From Ascoidea rubescens DSM 1968 (lineage: Eukaryota > Ascomycota > Saccharomycetes > Ascoideales > Ascoideaceae), in contig NW_017962932.1 in the NCBI RefSeq assembly GCF_001661345.1, positions 62,001 through 126,000 of the forward strand: a stretch of DNA of 64,000 bases, given 5' to 3'. A program made the position numbers and the translations under genes. A model generated the notes under the pieces. That model saw only the letters and a list, made by a program, of their open reading frames with translations. It was not told where the DNA came from and did not search any database. Positions 10,657-23,771 of this stretch are shown here, piece after piece. Within the stretch, counting starts at the first letter, position 1, and each line of letters starts with the position of its first letter.

Positions 10657-11210
10657 TTTAGTGTGGAGAGTGAGAGGGTAGAAGAAAACAAAGGAAGAGA
10701 TGAAAAAATAGTCGATATCCCTTCTTTGTTATTTATATGAAACAAAACAGAATAAACAGATAGCCAACAAAAATAAAAACCACTTAAAAAACACTTAAAA
10801 AATAATTACAAAATGCTTAAAAAATAAATCAAATAGAAATAAAATTGGACAAAAGTTTAAAGATAAGATTACCAAGCGAATAAAATTTCAAATATCAACA
10901 TAGTTTTTCCTTAAATTCAAATTCGGCGAAACCCAGGGTTACTTATGTAATAGGCGTGTGATTACACAATCAAAAATTGTTTACTAATATATTAACTAAT
11001 TGTAGATAAGCATGTATTTACATAATTTATTTAATTACATCAGCTATCCGTTGTTCTGGTTTTCAAAAGGAACCACACCACGTGCCTGCGATAAAATTTG
11101 TTCTGTTTTTTATTCAAATGCTGTGAAGAGCTCCGAAGAGAAGAAAACCAGGACCTGATAGCACTGAAAGAGCCTGTTTATTTGAGTTGGTGATCGCAGT
11201 TTGATACACG
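10657..11210. promoter_or_regulatory. Divergent zinc-cluster gene/MEX67 promoter region
   Basis: No gene in 554 bases. A small GC-richer patch lies at about 11040-11110 and includes a CACGTG palindrome at 11079-11084, the core recognised by Cbf1-type bHLH factors, about 130 bases before the MEX67 start. The cognate factor is an inference. Confidence 0.5.
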
Positions 11211-13115
11211 ATGAGTTACAGAGGCAGAGGGAACCAACACAACAACAACAACTCCAATTATGCCAGCAACAGCAATAGCATTGGCCATAGCCAACTGAAC
11301 CTGGTGCTGGTCGAGATCAGGAACTGGAACAATGCTCCTGTGGATAATTTGGTTAGTTTTGTCTCCAGAAAAGTTCACATCTACTTGATCAATGCTGAGG
11401 CTGTTAGTAACAATGTTATCCATGCCAATGTTCGTTCTAACAGAGATGCTGAGCAGTTAATGACATTAGATGGTGCCAAATTTGCCGGCCAATACTTGAA
11501 AATCACAATATTGAACAACCACAATAACAATAACAGGATAAACACTAATAACATCGGTAATGTTATCAACAATACCAATGCTGCAACAAAAAATACAATA
11601 CAGATCTTGAGGGATTTCCTCAAAAGAAGATATAATCCCAACGAAAAACTATTAGATTTATCAAATATGTCATCGGATCAAATCCTAGTCTCCAATGATC
11701 TATATACAACAATTTCAACATCTTCAAAGGTTTTTCCTGCCTTGATGAAAATTTGTTCTGAAGAAAACTTTTCATCTTCACCATCCACAAATCTTAACAA
11801 TATTACTAATAATGATAATAATGATAATAATAAAAACAACATACTATCAATAGATTTATCAAATAATAATTTAGACAATTCATTGGCAATATCTACATTA
11901 GCTCAAACTTTTCCCGATTTGAAAAACTTATCTCTAGCAAATAACAACCTTCAAAGCATTAAATCTTTAGATTCGTTAAAACACAAATTAAATAAACTAA
12001 CTTTACTAGTCTTGACAAATAATCCAATTCAACAAAATGATCCTAATTCCCTATATCAATATGATCTTTTAAAAATGTTTCCAAGTTTATTAGTCTTGAA
12101 CGATCAAAAAATTAGAGACGAATCAAAACTATCCCAATTATTAACTTTCCCCTTACTAAAGAAAAATTTTTTCTTTGAAAATCCAACATGTCAATCTTTA
12201 TCCTCAAATTTCATATCAAATTTTTTAAATTTTTGGGATAATAATAGAGCTGATTTATCAATGTTATATACAAGTGAATCTCAATTCTCTCTATCAATTA
12301 TCTCGATAGCTCCCCACAAATTCATACAAAGTAATCCAACTAATAGTCAATCCACTTCCTTGAAGGATTTAAACAATAAACCTTGGGGTTATTATTTACC
12401 TATTTCAAGAAATTTATCTGTGATTAATTCGGATTATATTAAAAACTCGAGATTGGCTAAAGGTAATGAGCAAATTTTAAAATTATTTAATAATTTGCCT
12501 AAATCAAAACACGATCTAATAGCAAATTCACAAAAGTATTCAATCGAATCTTGGAACTGTAGCAATACTTCAATAATCGTCGTTCTTCATGGTGAATTTG
12601 ATGAAATAGATCCACCAATTCAAATCGCTAAACCTAGTACAAATACCTCGAGCCATTATCCAAAGGGTCACCGCCGTAATAACTATTATAACAGTAAGGA
12701 ATCAGCTAAGACTTCCCTATCAAAAAGATCCTTTGATAGAACTTGGCTCATAGTACCAAATCCTCAAGGTTCTATTATTATTGCATCTGATTTATTAACA
12801 ATCAGACCTTATTCAGGTTTTGATGCCTTTCAGGAAGACCATTCTATTGTTAATTTATCTCTGAATTCGTCAACAAATAATAATACTTTTAATGCTAATA
12901 ATAGTGCTAATATTCCTCAAATTGTAATTCCACCTGAAATTGAATCCAAATTATCTCCAGTTAAAAAGGAGTTATTAATTAGAATAATTATTGAGACTAA
13001 ATTGAATCTAGAATATGCTGGTATGTTATGTGAGAATTGTAATTGGGATTATAATACTGCTATTGAATCCTTTAAATCAAATCGATCAAATATTCCTCAA
13101 AATGCTTTCATTTAA
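11211..13115 (+). CDS. MEX67: mRNA export receptor Mex67 (NXF1 family)
   Basis: A 634-residue protein with the family's domain order: an Arg/Asn-rich N-terminus; an RNA-binding fold (about 30-115, EIRNWNNAPVDNLVSFVSRK); leucine-rich repeats (about 205-300, with NLSLANNNL and LLVLTNNPI); an NTF2-like domain (about 320-545, including FFFENPTC and FLNFWDNNRADL) that pairs with Mtr2; and a C-terminal UBA-like domain that binds FG nucleoporins (LNLEYAGMLCENCNWDYNTA). It carries mRNPs and pre-60S subunits through nuclear pores. Length is close to S. cerevisiae Mex67 (599), the excess being an Asn tract at about 197-210. CTG codons occur only near residues 28-32, at positions that are Arg/Lys in S. 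cerevisiae. Confidence 0.95.
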   Translation: MSYRGRGNQHNNNNSNYASNSNSIGHSQLNLVLVEIRNWNNAPVDNLVSFVSRKVHIYLINAEAVSNNVIHANVRSNRDAEQLMTLDGAKFAGQYLKITILNNHNNNNRINTNNIGNVINNTNAATKNTIQILRDFLKRRYNPNEKLLDLSNMSSDQILVSNDLYTTISTSSKVFPALMKICSEENFSSSPSTNLNNITNNDNNDNNKNNILSIDLSNNNLDNSLAISTLAQTFPDLKNLSLANNNLQSIKSLDSLKHKLNKLTLLVLTNNPIQQNDPNSLYQYDLLKMFPSLLVLNDQKIRDESKLSQLLTFPLLKKNFFFENPTCQSLSSNFISNFLNFWDNNRADLSMLYTSESQFSLSIISIAPHKFIQSNPTNSQSTSLKDLNNKPWGYYLPISRNLSVINSDYIKNSRLAKGNEQILKLFNNLPKSKHDLIANSQKYSIESWNCSNTSIIVVLHGEFDEIDPPIQIAKPSTNTSSHYPKGHRRNNYYNSKESAKTSLSKRSFDRTWLIVPNPQGSIIIASDLLTIRPYSGFDAFQEDHSIVNLSLNSSTNNNTFNANNSANIPQIVIPPEIESKLSPVKKELLIRIIIETKLNLEYAGMLCENCNWDYNTAIESFKSNRSNIPQNAFI

Positions 13116-14331
13116 TAAAATTAGGCTTAATTAATTAATCTTATAAACTCGCAAATTCATAATCTTATAGTTTATCCAAATTGGGTTTAATTAATACTTT
13201 GATGCTTTTTAAGATTTATGACTAAAATTTTGACGCTTGTAACACACTTTTTCGTTGGTATTCATGGCAAAATGATTTTATTATTAAGACTTCTTGCTAT
13301 AGCATTGCATCACTTTTGAAATTATTTATATTTTTTTCAAAATTTATTTGATTTTTTTCTTCTTATATTTTTTTCTTATATTTTCTTCTTTTTTGTTTTG
13401 TTTTTTATTATTATTGTATTTTTCTTATTAAAAAATAGTGTATAAATTTATTTTTTTCATATATAGTTATTTATAGTTTTTTTTTTGGCTTATTTTTGAC
13501 TTTTTTTTTTGATTTTCTAATTGATTATTCCAATATTGATCATTTATTACTATGGGGTATTTTCTAAAAGGCTTCTCAACAGTTTTGCTTGTTTTAAAAC
13601 TTGTATTGTTCTAATTTACGAAATTCACCATCTCAGGCACTTCTAATTTGCCAGCCTTTTTAAGAGCTTTTTAAGATAATCAGTTGGTTATCTTTAATTA
13701 ATGAAATTATCGGATGAAATGAAAGAATCATTAAGCGCTGGCAGTTTTCAAATTAATGTTTAACAATTTAATATACAGTGGGCGATAATTTATTAAAGGG
13801 GTGGCATATACATTTTCAGTAAGCAAGGACATATATTTGTCGATAGTAAATAATGTTGATAGAGATTGATTGGAGTTTAGCTTTTGAATTTTCGAATCTC
13901 GATCTTAATTTGAATCCGAATCTGCAAAGAAATTATTTAAATGTTAAAGACAAAGGGGATAATCTATAAAATTAGTATATATTGATAAGTAGTAAGTTTG
14001 TATAAATCTAAATTCAAATGGTAATTATTGTGGGAAAAAGAACAAGATTAATAAAAAAATTGATACACAGATTCTAATTCAAGGAAGCAGAATAACAATC
14101 ATTCAGTTTGATTTCCAAGTTGAATTTGAACTTATTTTAAAACAATTGATATAGTATAACTCGGTTATTTTTATAATAAAATCAACCAGCAGGAATAAGA
14201 GAAGAGATGATTTAAGCAAATAAAAAAAAACAGGAAATTTTACAAAAAATAAATTCATCTTACTTTAGATGAGTTTATTCCAAAATGAAAAAAAGGGAAT
14301 CTCCTCATCCAGCAAAAATCAAGTAGAAAGC
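13116..14331. other. Convergent MEX67/DBP2 3' region
   Basis: No gene recognised in 1,216 bases. It is AT-rich with T-rich runs (13320-13510) on the MEX67 sense strand. A more complex stretch at about 13550-13870 has no open frame above 60 codons and no box C/D or H/ACA snoRNA pattern I could defend. Confidence 0.5.
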
Positions 14332-17261
<2,930 letters not shown>

Positions 17262-17645
17262 TCAGGGCTCGACGATGGAGTAATCGTTGTTGGAGACCTT
17301 TTGGGTAAATTTTTGCTCGACGTGGTTGCAGAGATCGATCAAGTCATCGAGACCCTTGTAGAGAGCGTCGACAGCAGAGATGGAGCCAAAGGTCTGTATT
17401 CTGAGATGGAGCTTCTGCTCAGAGGGATGGGGGATGGAGTAGCCGCAGAACTCGACCTGAGGGTTCTTCATGATGAGGTATCTGAGAGGATTGCCCAAGG
17501 TATGGTCTTCGTCGAGGATCTGAAAGGAGGCAGCAGTGCCGTCCTGGGAGGAGCCAGGAAGCAAGGTGATTTTGTCATGGTCAAGGTCCTCTTCTTCGTC
17601 AGATTCAGGGGCAAGCGCCGGAGGGTCTTGCTTGAGGTCAGCCAT
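17262..17645 (-). CDS. RPC19: RNA polymerase I/III shared subunit AC19 (Rpc19)
   Basis: A 127-residue alpha-like subunit shared by RNA polymerases I and III, paired with AC40. The core FQILDEDHTLGNPLRYLIMK and CGYSIPHPSEQKLHLRIQT is the hallmark of the Rpb11/Rpc19 family; an acidic N-terminal tail (ESDEEEDLDHD) precedes it, as in yeast AC19 (142 residues). The start is ATG 17643-17645; the frame is open 86 codons further but that part is Arg/Ala-rich translation of a GC-rich promoter island. The gene is GC-rich, yet none of its 15 leucines uses CTG (nine CTC, three CTT, three TTG). Divergent from AZF1. Confidence 0.94.
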   Translation of the reverse strand: MADLKQDPPALAPESDEEEDLDHDKITLLPGSSQDGTAASFQILDEDHTLGNPLRYLIMKNPQVEFCGYSIPHPSEQKLHLRIQTFGSISAVDALYKGLDDLIDLCNHVEQKFTQKVSNNDYSIVEP

Positions 17646-18149
17646 GGTGAAGAAGCACAGGCAGCACAGGAAGCAGGGCGCGCAAAAAGCACCGCCAGAA
17701 GTACCGCCGGACACGCGCGTGACCAGCACGGGGCCAGCGGGCTGGTGCTGGTCACGAGAGCCAGCCCCCGACAGGCGTGCGCGTCTGCAGGCACAGACAC
17801 GCACGTACACGCTGCTGCGGGCGCGTCCTGTTCGGGCGGTGCGCGGAGCGGGCCAGCTCCGGTTGCTCGCTCGCAGCTCGAGTCTTGCTCGAGCTTTGCT
17901 CATTGTTCAGAGGCTCCTGATATATATATCCCCATCTTCTATCCTGCTTGTTACTTTTTCTCTCTTCTCTTCTGTTGCTGTTGATTGTCTTATCTCTTCT
18001 GGTTGTAATTCTATTTATTCCACTTTTTCTATTTTTATTCTTCTGTTTTCTATCCATATTCTCGCCATATTCTGCTTTCCCTTCTCTCCCATCTGCCTCT
18101 TTTCTTTTCTTTTCACTTTTCCTTCTCATCTCTGCTCATCTCTCTCGCA
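17646..18149. promoter_or_regulatory. Divergent RPC19/AZF1 promoter: GC-rich island, inverted repeat, TATA
   Basis: 504 bases without a believable gene. From 17646 to about 17900 the DNA is strongly GC-rich, unlike the surroundings. It holds a perfect 12-bp inverted repeat (17718-17729 with 17745-17756). A TATATATAT run at 17921-17929 is a candidate TATA element for AZF1, followed by about 210 bases of pyrimidine-rich leader. Confidence 0.6.
17718..17756. repeat. GC-rich perfect 12-bp inverted repeat in the RPC19/AZF1 promoter
   Basis: CGTGACCAGCAC (17718-17729) and GTGCTGGTCACG (17745-17756) are exact reverse complements separated by 15 bases. The repeat is 73-111 bases upstream of the RPC19 ATG, so it could be a two-site protein target or a 5' leader hairpin. 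Confidence 0.95.
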
Positions 18150-21100
18150 ATGAATCACAATATCCTCGCTGATGAAAACAACCACACCTGCAGCGCAAAT
18201 CACACCTCTTCCCATCCCAATGCCTCCTCTTCCTCAATCCAAAAATCCTCTTCCACAGACATAAACCCTCGATACCCTTCCCTCAATTCTACCTCCCCTT
18301 CCACAAACTTGTCTCAAAACCAAAATACCCTTCATAACAATACCCTTAATAGCAATAATATCAATCTCACCAACACACACAATACCTCTAATAACAATAA
18401 TACCCCCAATAACAATAACAGCAATCCCATCAACACAAACATAACTCTAAATGCCTTGAACCATTCACGCTCAAACTCGAGAAATTTCTCCCTCTCCAAT
18501 ATATACCCAATCTCAGAAAATCAACCCACTGCTTCTCATTCCTTCAACCATCACAACAACCCCTTGAACACAATTCACTCCAGATCAACTTCCATCAATT
18601 CCATCTCTGACCAGTTCAACACCAACGACTTCAATTCTTTCAATAACTTTATCTTTCCAAACACCCCTTCCACAATCAATCAATCAAATCTAAATTCAAT
18701 CAATGCCAATTCAATCAACAACAACAATAATAACAACAATAACAACAACAACACTAACACTAACACTAACAAAGCTTTAAAGCACTCCTACTCAATTTCA
18801 AACACTTCTTCAAGATTATCCTCCGACTTTTCAAACTGGTTCAACCCTGAGTCCTTTGATTTCAATCCAAACTATCCCTCCAATAATACCTCAATCAACA
18901 TAAATAATCTCAATAATCCGAACAATCCTTCCCTCAATACCTCCAATAATAATACTTCCATCAACTTTAATAAAAAAAGATTACCTTCAATCTCAGATAT
19001 CAACTTCAATCAATTCTACTTAAAAAGAGACTCAACTAAATCAAACGACTTTTCTTCTCTAATCGATCAATTCAACAACAATCCAAACACTAACACAACC
19101 AACACTAACACAACCAACACCAACAGCAACACCAACAGCATTGCCAATGAAAAACCTATATTGCCCATCCCACCACTAAACACAAAATTCTCATCCTTCG
19201 ATAACGTCCCCACCTCAAATCATCCTAATCATCCTAACCATATTCCAACTTCCTCTTCCTCCTCTTCCTCTTCAAACTCAATCCAAATTCAAAATAACAA
19301 AAACAATAAAAACAAAAATACAATACACACTCCAACTAACCAAAATAATAACCTACACAACCAATTTATCATTCCAACTCCCTCAAACTCAAACAACATC
19401 AACAACCTCAACCTATTATCCTCCACAACCTCTTTTCAAAATTCAATTCCTCACTCTGCCTCCTCCTCCTCTTCAAATCATCTATCTTCAATATCTGCCT
19501 CTAACTCAAATTCAAACTCAACCTCTCCAATCTTGTCAAATAAATACAACTCTCAAAATACAAATAGTAATCCTTCTAATAATCCTTCTAATAATCATCC
19601 CAATAATCATCCCAATAATCATCCCAATAATCATCCCAATAATCATCCCAATAATCATCCCAATAATCATCCCAATAATCATCCCAATAATCATCCCAAT
19701 AATCATTCCAATAATCCTTCTAACAATACAAACACTTCCAATAATGATTCAAATGAAGCCCAAAGAAGATTTGCTGTTCTGCAAAGCCCAATTAACCAAA
19801 ACGCTTCCAATTTAAAGCAAAATCATCAACATCATCAAAATAACCAAAATAACCCAAGCAATCATCAAAATAATCAAAATAACCAAAGCTTAAACAGCCA
19901 AATAAATCTATCTCAATCAATCCCAAACCAAAACTCAACACAATTTTTATCCATAAATCAACAAAACTTATCAAATATGCCAAACATTCCTTCCCAATAC
20001 AATCCTCAATTTCAACTCCAAAATAACTTAAACCCTCAATTCAATTTCCAAAATAACCTACAAAATCAATATCAAAATAACCTTCAAAATAACCTTCAAA
20101 ATAACCTTCAAAATAACCTTCACACTAACCTTCAAAATCAATATCAAAACAACCTACAAAACAACCTACAAAATCAATTCCAACATCCTATCAACCCAAT
20201 CGCATCAATCAATTCAATAAACCCAATTAATCAATCCACAAACAACCCAAATCAACAACAATCTTACATCAACCAACAGCCTCCATCATATCTACTCCAA
20301 TCTTTACCCTTTCAACAACCAACTCCCCTACAACTGCCTCAAAATCAACAAACTATTCAAAATCTTCAAAATCATCACAACCCTTCTTCTGCTTTAGCGT
20401 CAAATGTAAACTCAAACCAAAACCATCCCCCGTTATTCTCCTCAATTCCAATCTCTCAAAACCATCAAAATCAAATACAATTGCAACCGCCAGCAATTGT
20501 CACTCCAAGAATCATTGATTCAAATAATAATAATAATAATAACAACAACAACATCAACATTAATACTCAAGATTTCGATCAATCAAGTATCGATGCTCTA
20601 AACAGGAATCATCCTAAATTAGGCGCTACAAAAGTAGACCAGCTAATGTTAATCATCAAAGCACGAAAAAATGGCCTCAAAAAGACAATAAATAGAGCTC
20701 CCGATGGCTCAATTCTTGATAATGATGTTATCCCTCCTCCTGATCAATTGGTTGGTGGAATCGACAAATTACCAAAAGATAACGCTCTTATTGAAAAAAA
20801 AAGACAAAATGGTTCCAAGATTCATCAATGTCAATATTGTCTCAAGACTTTTACTCAATCAACTCATTTAGAAGTCCATGTTAGATCTCATATAGGCTTT
20901 AAACCCTTCAAATGCCAATATTGTGGTAAAACCTTCACTCAAGGTGGGAACTTGAGAACGCATTCAAGATTACACACTGGCGAAAGACCTTTCAATTGTG
21001 ATGTTTGTGGTAGAGATTTTTCAAGAAAGGGTAATTTAGCTCAGCATAAACTAACTCATGAAAACATCAAACCCTTTAAATGTGAATTGGATAACTGTGG

Positions 21101-21311
21101 TAAATCTTTTACTCAACTAGGTAACTTAAAGGCTCATCAAAATAGATTTCATTCAGACACTCTTAGTAGATTATCAAAACAATTAGCCGATCAAGATTTT
21201 GATATTGATTTGGTTCCAAGTAATGAAAAACTTTTAATTGAATATTTCCTAACTATTTACAAAAATTCAAATAGAGGTATTAAAGGTCGAGGCAAAAAAA
21301 CAAAAAAGTAA
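18150..21311 (+). CDS. AZF1: C2H2 zinc-finger transcription factor Azf1
   Basis: A 1,053-residue protein whose C-terminal 160 residues hold four C2H2 fingers (about 891-1005): CQYCLKTFTQSTHLEVHVRSH, CQYCGKTFTQGGNLRTHSRL, CDVCGRDFSRKGNLAQHKLT and the longer CELDNCGKSFTQLGNLKAHQ. Linkers and finger order match S. cerevisiae Azf1, a carbon-source-responsive activator. The N-terminal 880 residues are almost entirely Asn/Ser/Gln/Pro-rich and prion-like, including a tandem NNHP block and NNLQ repeats. The start is ATG 18150, after a CT-rich leader. The Azf1 call rests on the fingers; the low-complexity part cannot be aligned by eye. Confidence 0.88.
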   Translation: MNHNILADENNHTCSANHTSSHPNASSSSIQKSSSTDINPRYPSLNSTSPSTNLSQNQNTLHNNTLNSNNINLTNTHNTSNNNNTPNNNNSNPINTNITLNALNHSRSNSRNFSLSNIYPISENQPTASHSFNHHNNPLNTIHSRSTSINSISDQFNTNDFNSFNNFIFPNTPSTINQSNLNSINANSINNNNNNNNNNNNTNTNTNKALKHSYSISNTSSRLSSDFSNWFNPESFDFNPNYPSNNTSININNLNNPNNPSLNTSNNNTSINFNKKRLPSISDINFNQFYLKRDSTKSNDFSSLIDQFNNNPNTNTTNTNTTNTNSNTNSIANEKPILPIPPLNTKFSSFDNVPTSNHPNHPNHIPTSSSSSSSSNSIQIQNNKNNKNKNTIHTPTNQNNNLHNQFIIPTPSNSNNINNLNLLSSTTSFQNSIPHSASSSSSNHLSSISASNSNSNSTSPILSNKYNSQNTNSNPSNNPSNNHPNNHPNNHPNNHPNNHPNNHPNNHPNNHPNNHPNNHSNNPSNNTNTSNNDSNEAQRRFAVLQSPINQNASNLKQNHQHHQNNQNNPSNHQNNQNNQSLNSQINLSQSIPNQNSTQFLSINQQNLSNMPNIPSQYNPQFQLQNNLNPQFNFQNNLQNQYQNNLQNNLQNNLQNNLHTNLQNQYQNNLQNNLQNQFQHPINPIASINSINPINQSTNNPNQQQSYINQQPPSYLLQSLPFQQPTPLQLPQNQQTIQNLQNHHNPSSALASNVNSNQNHPPLFSSIPISQNHQNQIQLQPPAIVTPRIIDSNNNNNNNNNNININTQDFDQSSIDALNRNHPKLGATKVDQLMLIIKARKNGLKKTINRAPDGSILDNDVIPPPDQLVGGIDKLPKDNALIEKKRQNGSKIHQCQYCLKTFTQSTHLEVHVRSHIGFKPFKCQYCGKTFTQGGNLRTHSRLHTGERPFNCDVCGRDFSRKGNLAQHKLTHENIKPFKCELDNCGKSFTQLGNLKAHQNRFHSDTLSRLSKQLADQDFDIDLVPSNEKLLIEYFLTIYKNSNRGIKGRGKKTKK
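19569..19724 (+). repeat. 12-bp tandem repeat encoding NNHP in AZF1
   Basis: The unit AATAATCATCCC repeats exactly nine times (about 19591-19698), flanked by variant units encoding NPSN and NNHS. In-frame, so copy-number changes add or remove four residues. Confidence 0.93.
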
Positions 21312-22639
21312 TAAGATAATGATAAATGATAAAAAATTAGAAACCAATAAAAGATTTGAAATAGTTTTTTTATTTTATTTTTCATGTGTTTTCATATGAT
21401 TTTTTTCATCTGTTAATGGGTTTTTACTTATTCACTTCTTGGTTTATTCATTTATTTATTTATTTATTCCATTTCATTTCGTTTCATTTCATTCACTTTA
21501 CTTTATCTTTTCTTATTTTTTTATTTATCTGTTAACCTACACATATATTTTTATTGGCTTATATTACAAATTAATTCAATTGGGAATGGAGGATTTAATA
21601 GCTAATTTTGAAACTTTTTATTTCTTAGACAAAAATGGAAAAAGGATATAATATTATATTTAAAATTCTTTTATTTCAATTTATTTTATTGTATAATTAT
21701 AAAATTGTTTAATTCTGATAACATTTTCTTTTTTTTAGTCCAATTGTCATAATCACTTATAGTTTATTTATTCATTTATTATTTTATTCTAAATTATCTT
21801 AAATTTTAGTTTTAATTCCATATTATTATTGGGTTTTTTTATGTTAATTTTTTTTTTATTCTAAAAATTTTTTTTTTTAAATTATATTAAAAATATTTTA
21901 CAAAAAGGTTGTAAAATTAGCAGTTATGGTGGTTTTCTTTTTTTTTTTCAAAAAAAAAAATTAATTCAATTCTCTTATTTATAATTATTATAGCTTACTT
22001 TTTATCTCCTTTTAACACTCTTAAATATATATATATATATACATATTTCTAATGGATAAAAACTTTTAAAGTTATCTTTAAATGTAAACCAAACCTAACA
22101 AGGTAGTCGAGGGAGAAAAGTAGTATCAATTTTAAGTAATAAATTCCGTAAATGAATTATTTTTGTTTATTCAGATCAAATCAAAGCGATGATATGAGGT
22201 AAAATCGAGGTGATGGAAAGAGCTACTTAAATAAAACCAACTCAATTGAAATTAATTTAGTTTAATTTGATTTAATTTAAAGAATTTTTATATTAGTTAT
22301 AATTCTAATTGAATTTAATGAAATTGAATATAAAAACTATGAGTAATATTATAATAATGGTAGGAATAATAAAGTAGGGATAATATTAAAATGGTTTAAA
22401 ATAAGTAAAAAGACAAAAAGAAAACCAGGTAAAAAAAAAAAAATAAAAAGAATAAAAGATAAAAAAAGAAGAAAAGAAAAAAAAGAAAAAAAACAACACA
22501 ACACAACACGACACAAAGATTTAGAAAAGAATATGAAGATAATAATCGAATAATATTGAATTGGAATTGGAATTGGAATTTTTTGTTTTGCTCTTGATTA
22601 TTTTAATTTATTTTAGTTTAATTCGACTTGATTTTAAAT
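21312..22639. other. Convergent AZF1/CYB5 3' region
   Basis: No gene recognised in 1,328 bases of very AT-rich DNA with T runs (21835-21875, 21940-21950) and A runs (22430-22490). Simple repeats include ACACA-type units (22495-22515) and GGAATT-type units (22560-22580). A 70-codon frame at 21439-21651 is hydrophobic junk from T-rich sequence. Confidence 0.55.
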
Positions 22640-23008
22640 CTATTTTTTAAAAACCAAAAAATAATAACCAGCAGCACTAATAGCAGCCAATACAGCAAAG
22701 ATCATAGGTACAGGAGAAGCTTGTCCAGAAGAACTAGAAGCAGCAGCAGATGAGTTTTTTGCAACAGAAGTTGGATCTATAATGCCAATTAACAAAGGTT
22801 CCAACATTTCTCTTGCATCTTCAGAATGGCCGATATCATCAAATGGACCAGTGGCATCGATTCCACCACAATCAATCATAACTTCTTCACCACCTGGATG
22901 TTCATCTAAGAAAGAAGTGCAATCGTAGACTTTGCCTTCGATGACCATCCACAAGTCATCTCTGGTGTTGTGGGCTTCTATTTCTTCAAAAGTAAAAATT
23001 TTGGACAT
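22640..23008 (-). CDS. CYB5: Cytochrome b5, tail-anchored
   Basis: A 122-residue protein with a heme-binding domain (about 1-78) and a C-terminal membrane anchor (PMIFAVLAAISAAGYYFLVF) ending in two lysines. The axial heme ligands are His37 in HPGGEE and His61 in GHSEDAREML. On the cytosolic face of the endoplasmic reticulum it donates electrons to sterol and lipid desaturation and hydroxylation enzymes. The linker is Ser/Ala-rich. Length equals S. cerevisiae Cyb5 (120). In S. cerevisiae CYB5 adjoins DBP2 and RPC19; here AZF1 lies between. Confidence 0.95.
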   Translation of the reverse strand: MSKIFTFEEIEAHNTRDDLWMVIEGKVYDCTSFLDEHPGGEEVMIDCGGIDATGPFDDIGHSEDAREMLEPLLIGIIDPTSVAKNSSAAASSSSGQASPVPMIFAVLAAISAAGYYFLVFKK

Positions 23009-23771
23009 ATTGAATCAGTAGGGAGTAATGAGAAGATCAAATCAAACAAAAACAACAAAAAATTAAAAAAAAACAAGAAAAAGACAAGTCTTTGAGATAG
23101 ATTTAGGCTAAAGAAGACTAGTGGATTAAATCGAATATAAATAAAAGCCAACAAGAAAATGCTCAACAGAGGAAAAAAAACTGAAAATTTAGAAATAAAC
23201 GAAAAACAGCCAATGGATAGGAATTTTATTGTCAGAATCCAGGGGCACGGCTGGGTGGTGCAACCAGGTAAGCTCATAGTATAAGATGAGCAATACTCAG
23301 TAGTTACGGTTATCGGGCCACACTGTCGCTCGGTGGAAATCGAATGCACTTTTATTCCACATTTGGATAAATTTTCGTTATCAGTGCTCTTTATCTCAAG
23401 AGCAAACGCAGTCGAGACTCTCAGAAGAAAGGTCTTCTCAGGGAACAGAGAACAGCACAAAGTTATCGCTGTGCAGCTGAAAATGCTAGAAAAAATGGCA
23501 GAGATAGCGATGGGCAGCAAAAGAAGCAAGCTCGTTTCGCTCGTTTCGACAGACCCCCCGAGAGAAGGACGGAGAAAGGGGCTGGTTATGTGTAACCCTG
23601 TCTTTTATTGAAAACCTCTATTTTGAGGTCTTTTGTTACTGGTACACACCCCTTTTTGTCCCTGAGGGGTCTATATGGTAAAGGCCAACACAGATAAGTG
23701 AAACTGTTGAAGGATGAGCAATTGATGAGCAGTTGATAGGAACTGAAAGACCAACAGTCGATGTATATCAG
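23009..23771. promoter_or_regulatory. Divergent CYB5/BZZ1 promoter with a pair of stress elements
   Basis: No gene in 763 bases. A GC-richer patch is at about 23500-23600. CCCCT at 23649-23653 and AGGGG at 23665-23669 form an inverted pair of Msn2/4-type stress response elements about 105-120 bases before the BZZ1 start. Whether they act on BZZ1 or CYB5 is unknown. Confidence 0.45.

Noticed and set aside
21439-21651. 70-codon hydrophobic frame after AZF1
   Set aside because: Phe/Ile/Tyr-rich translation of T-rich 3' DNA; nothing conserved.
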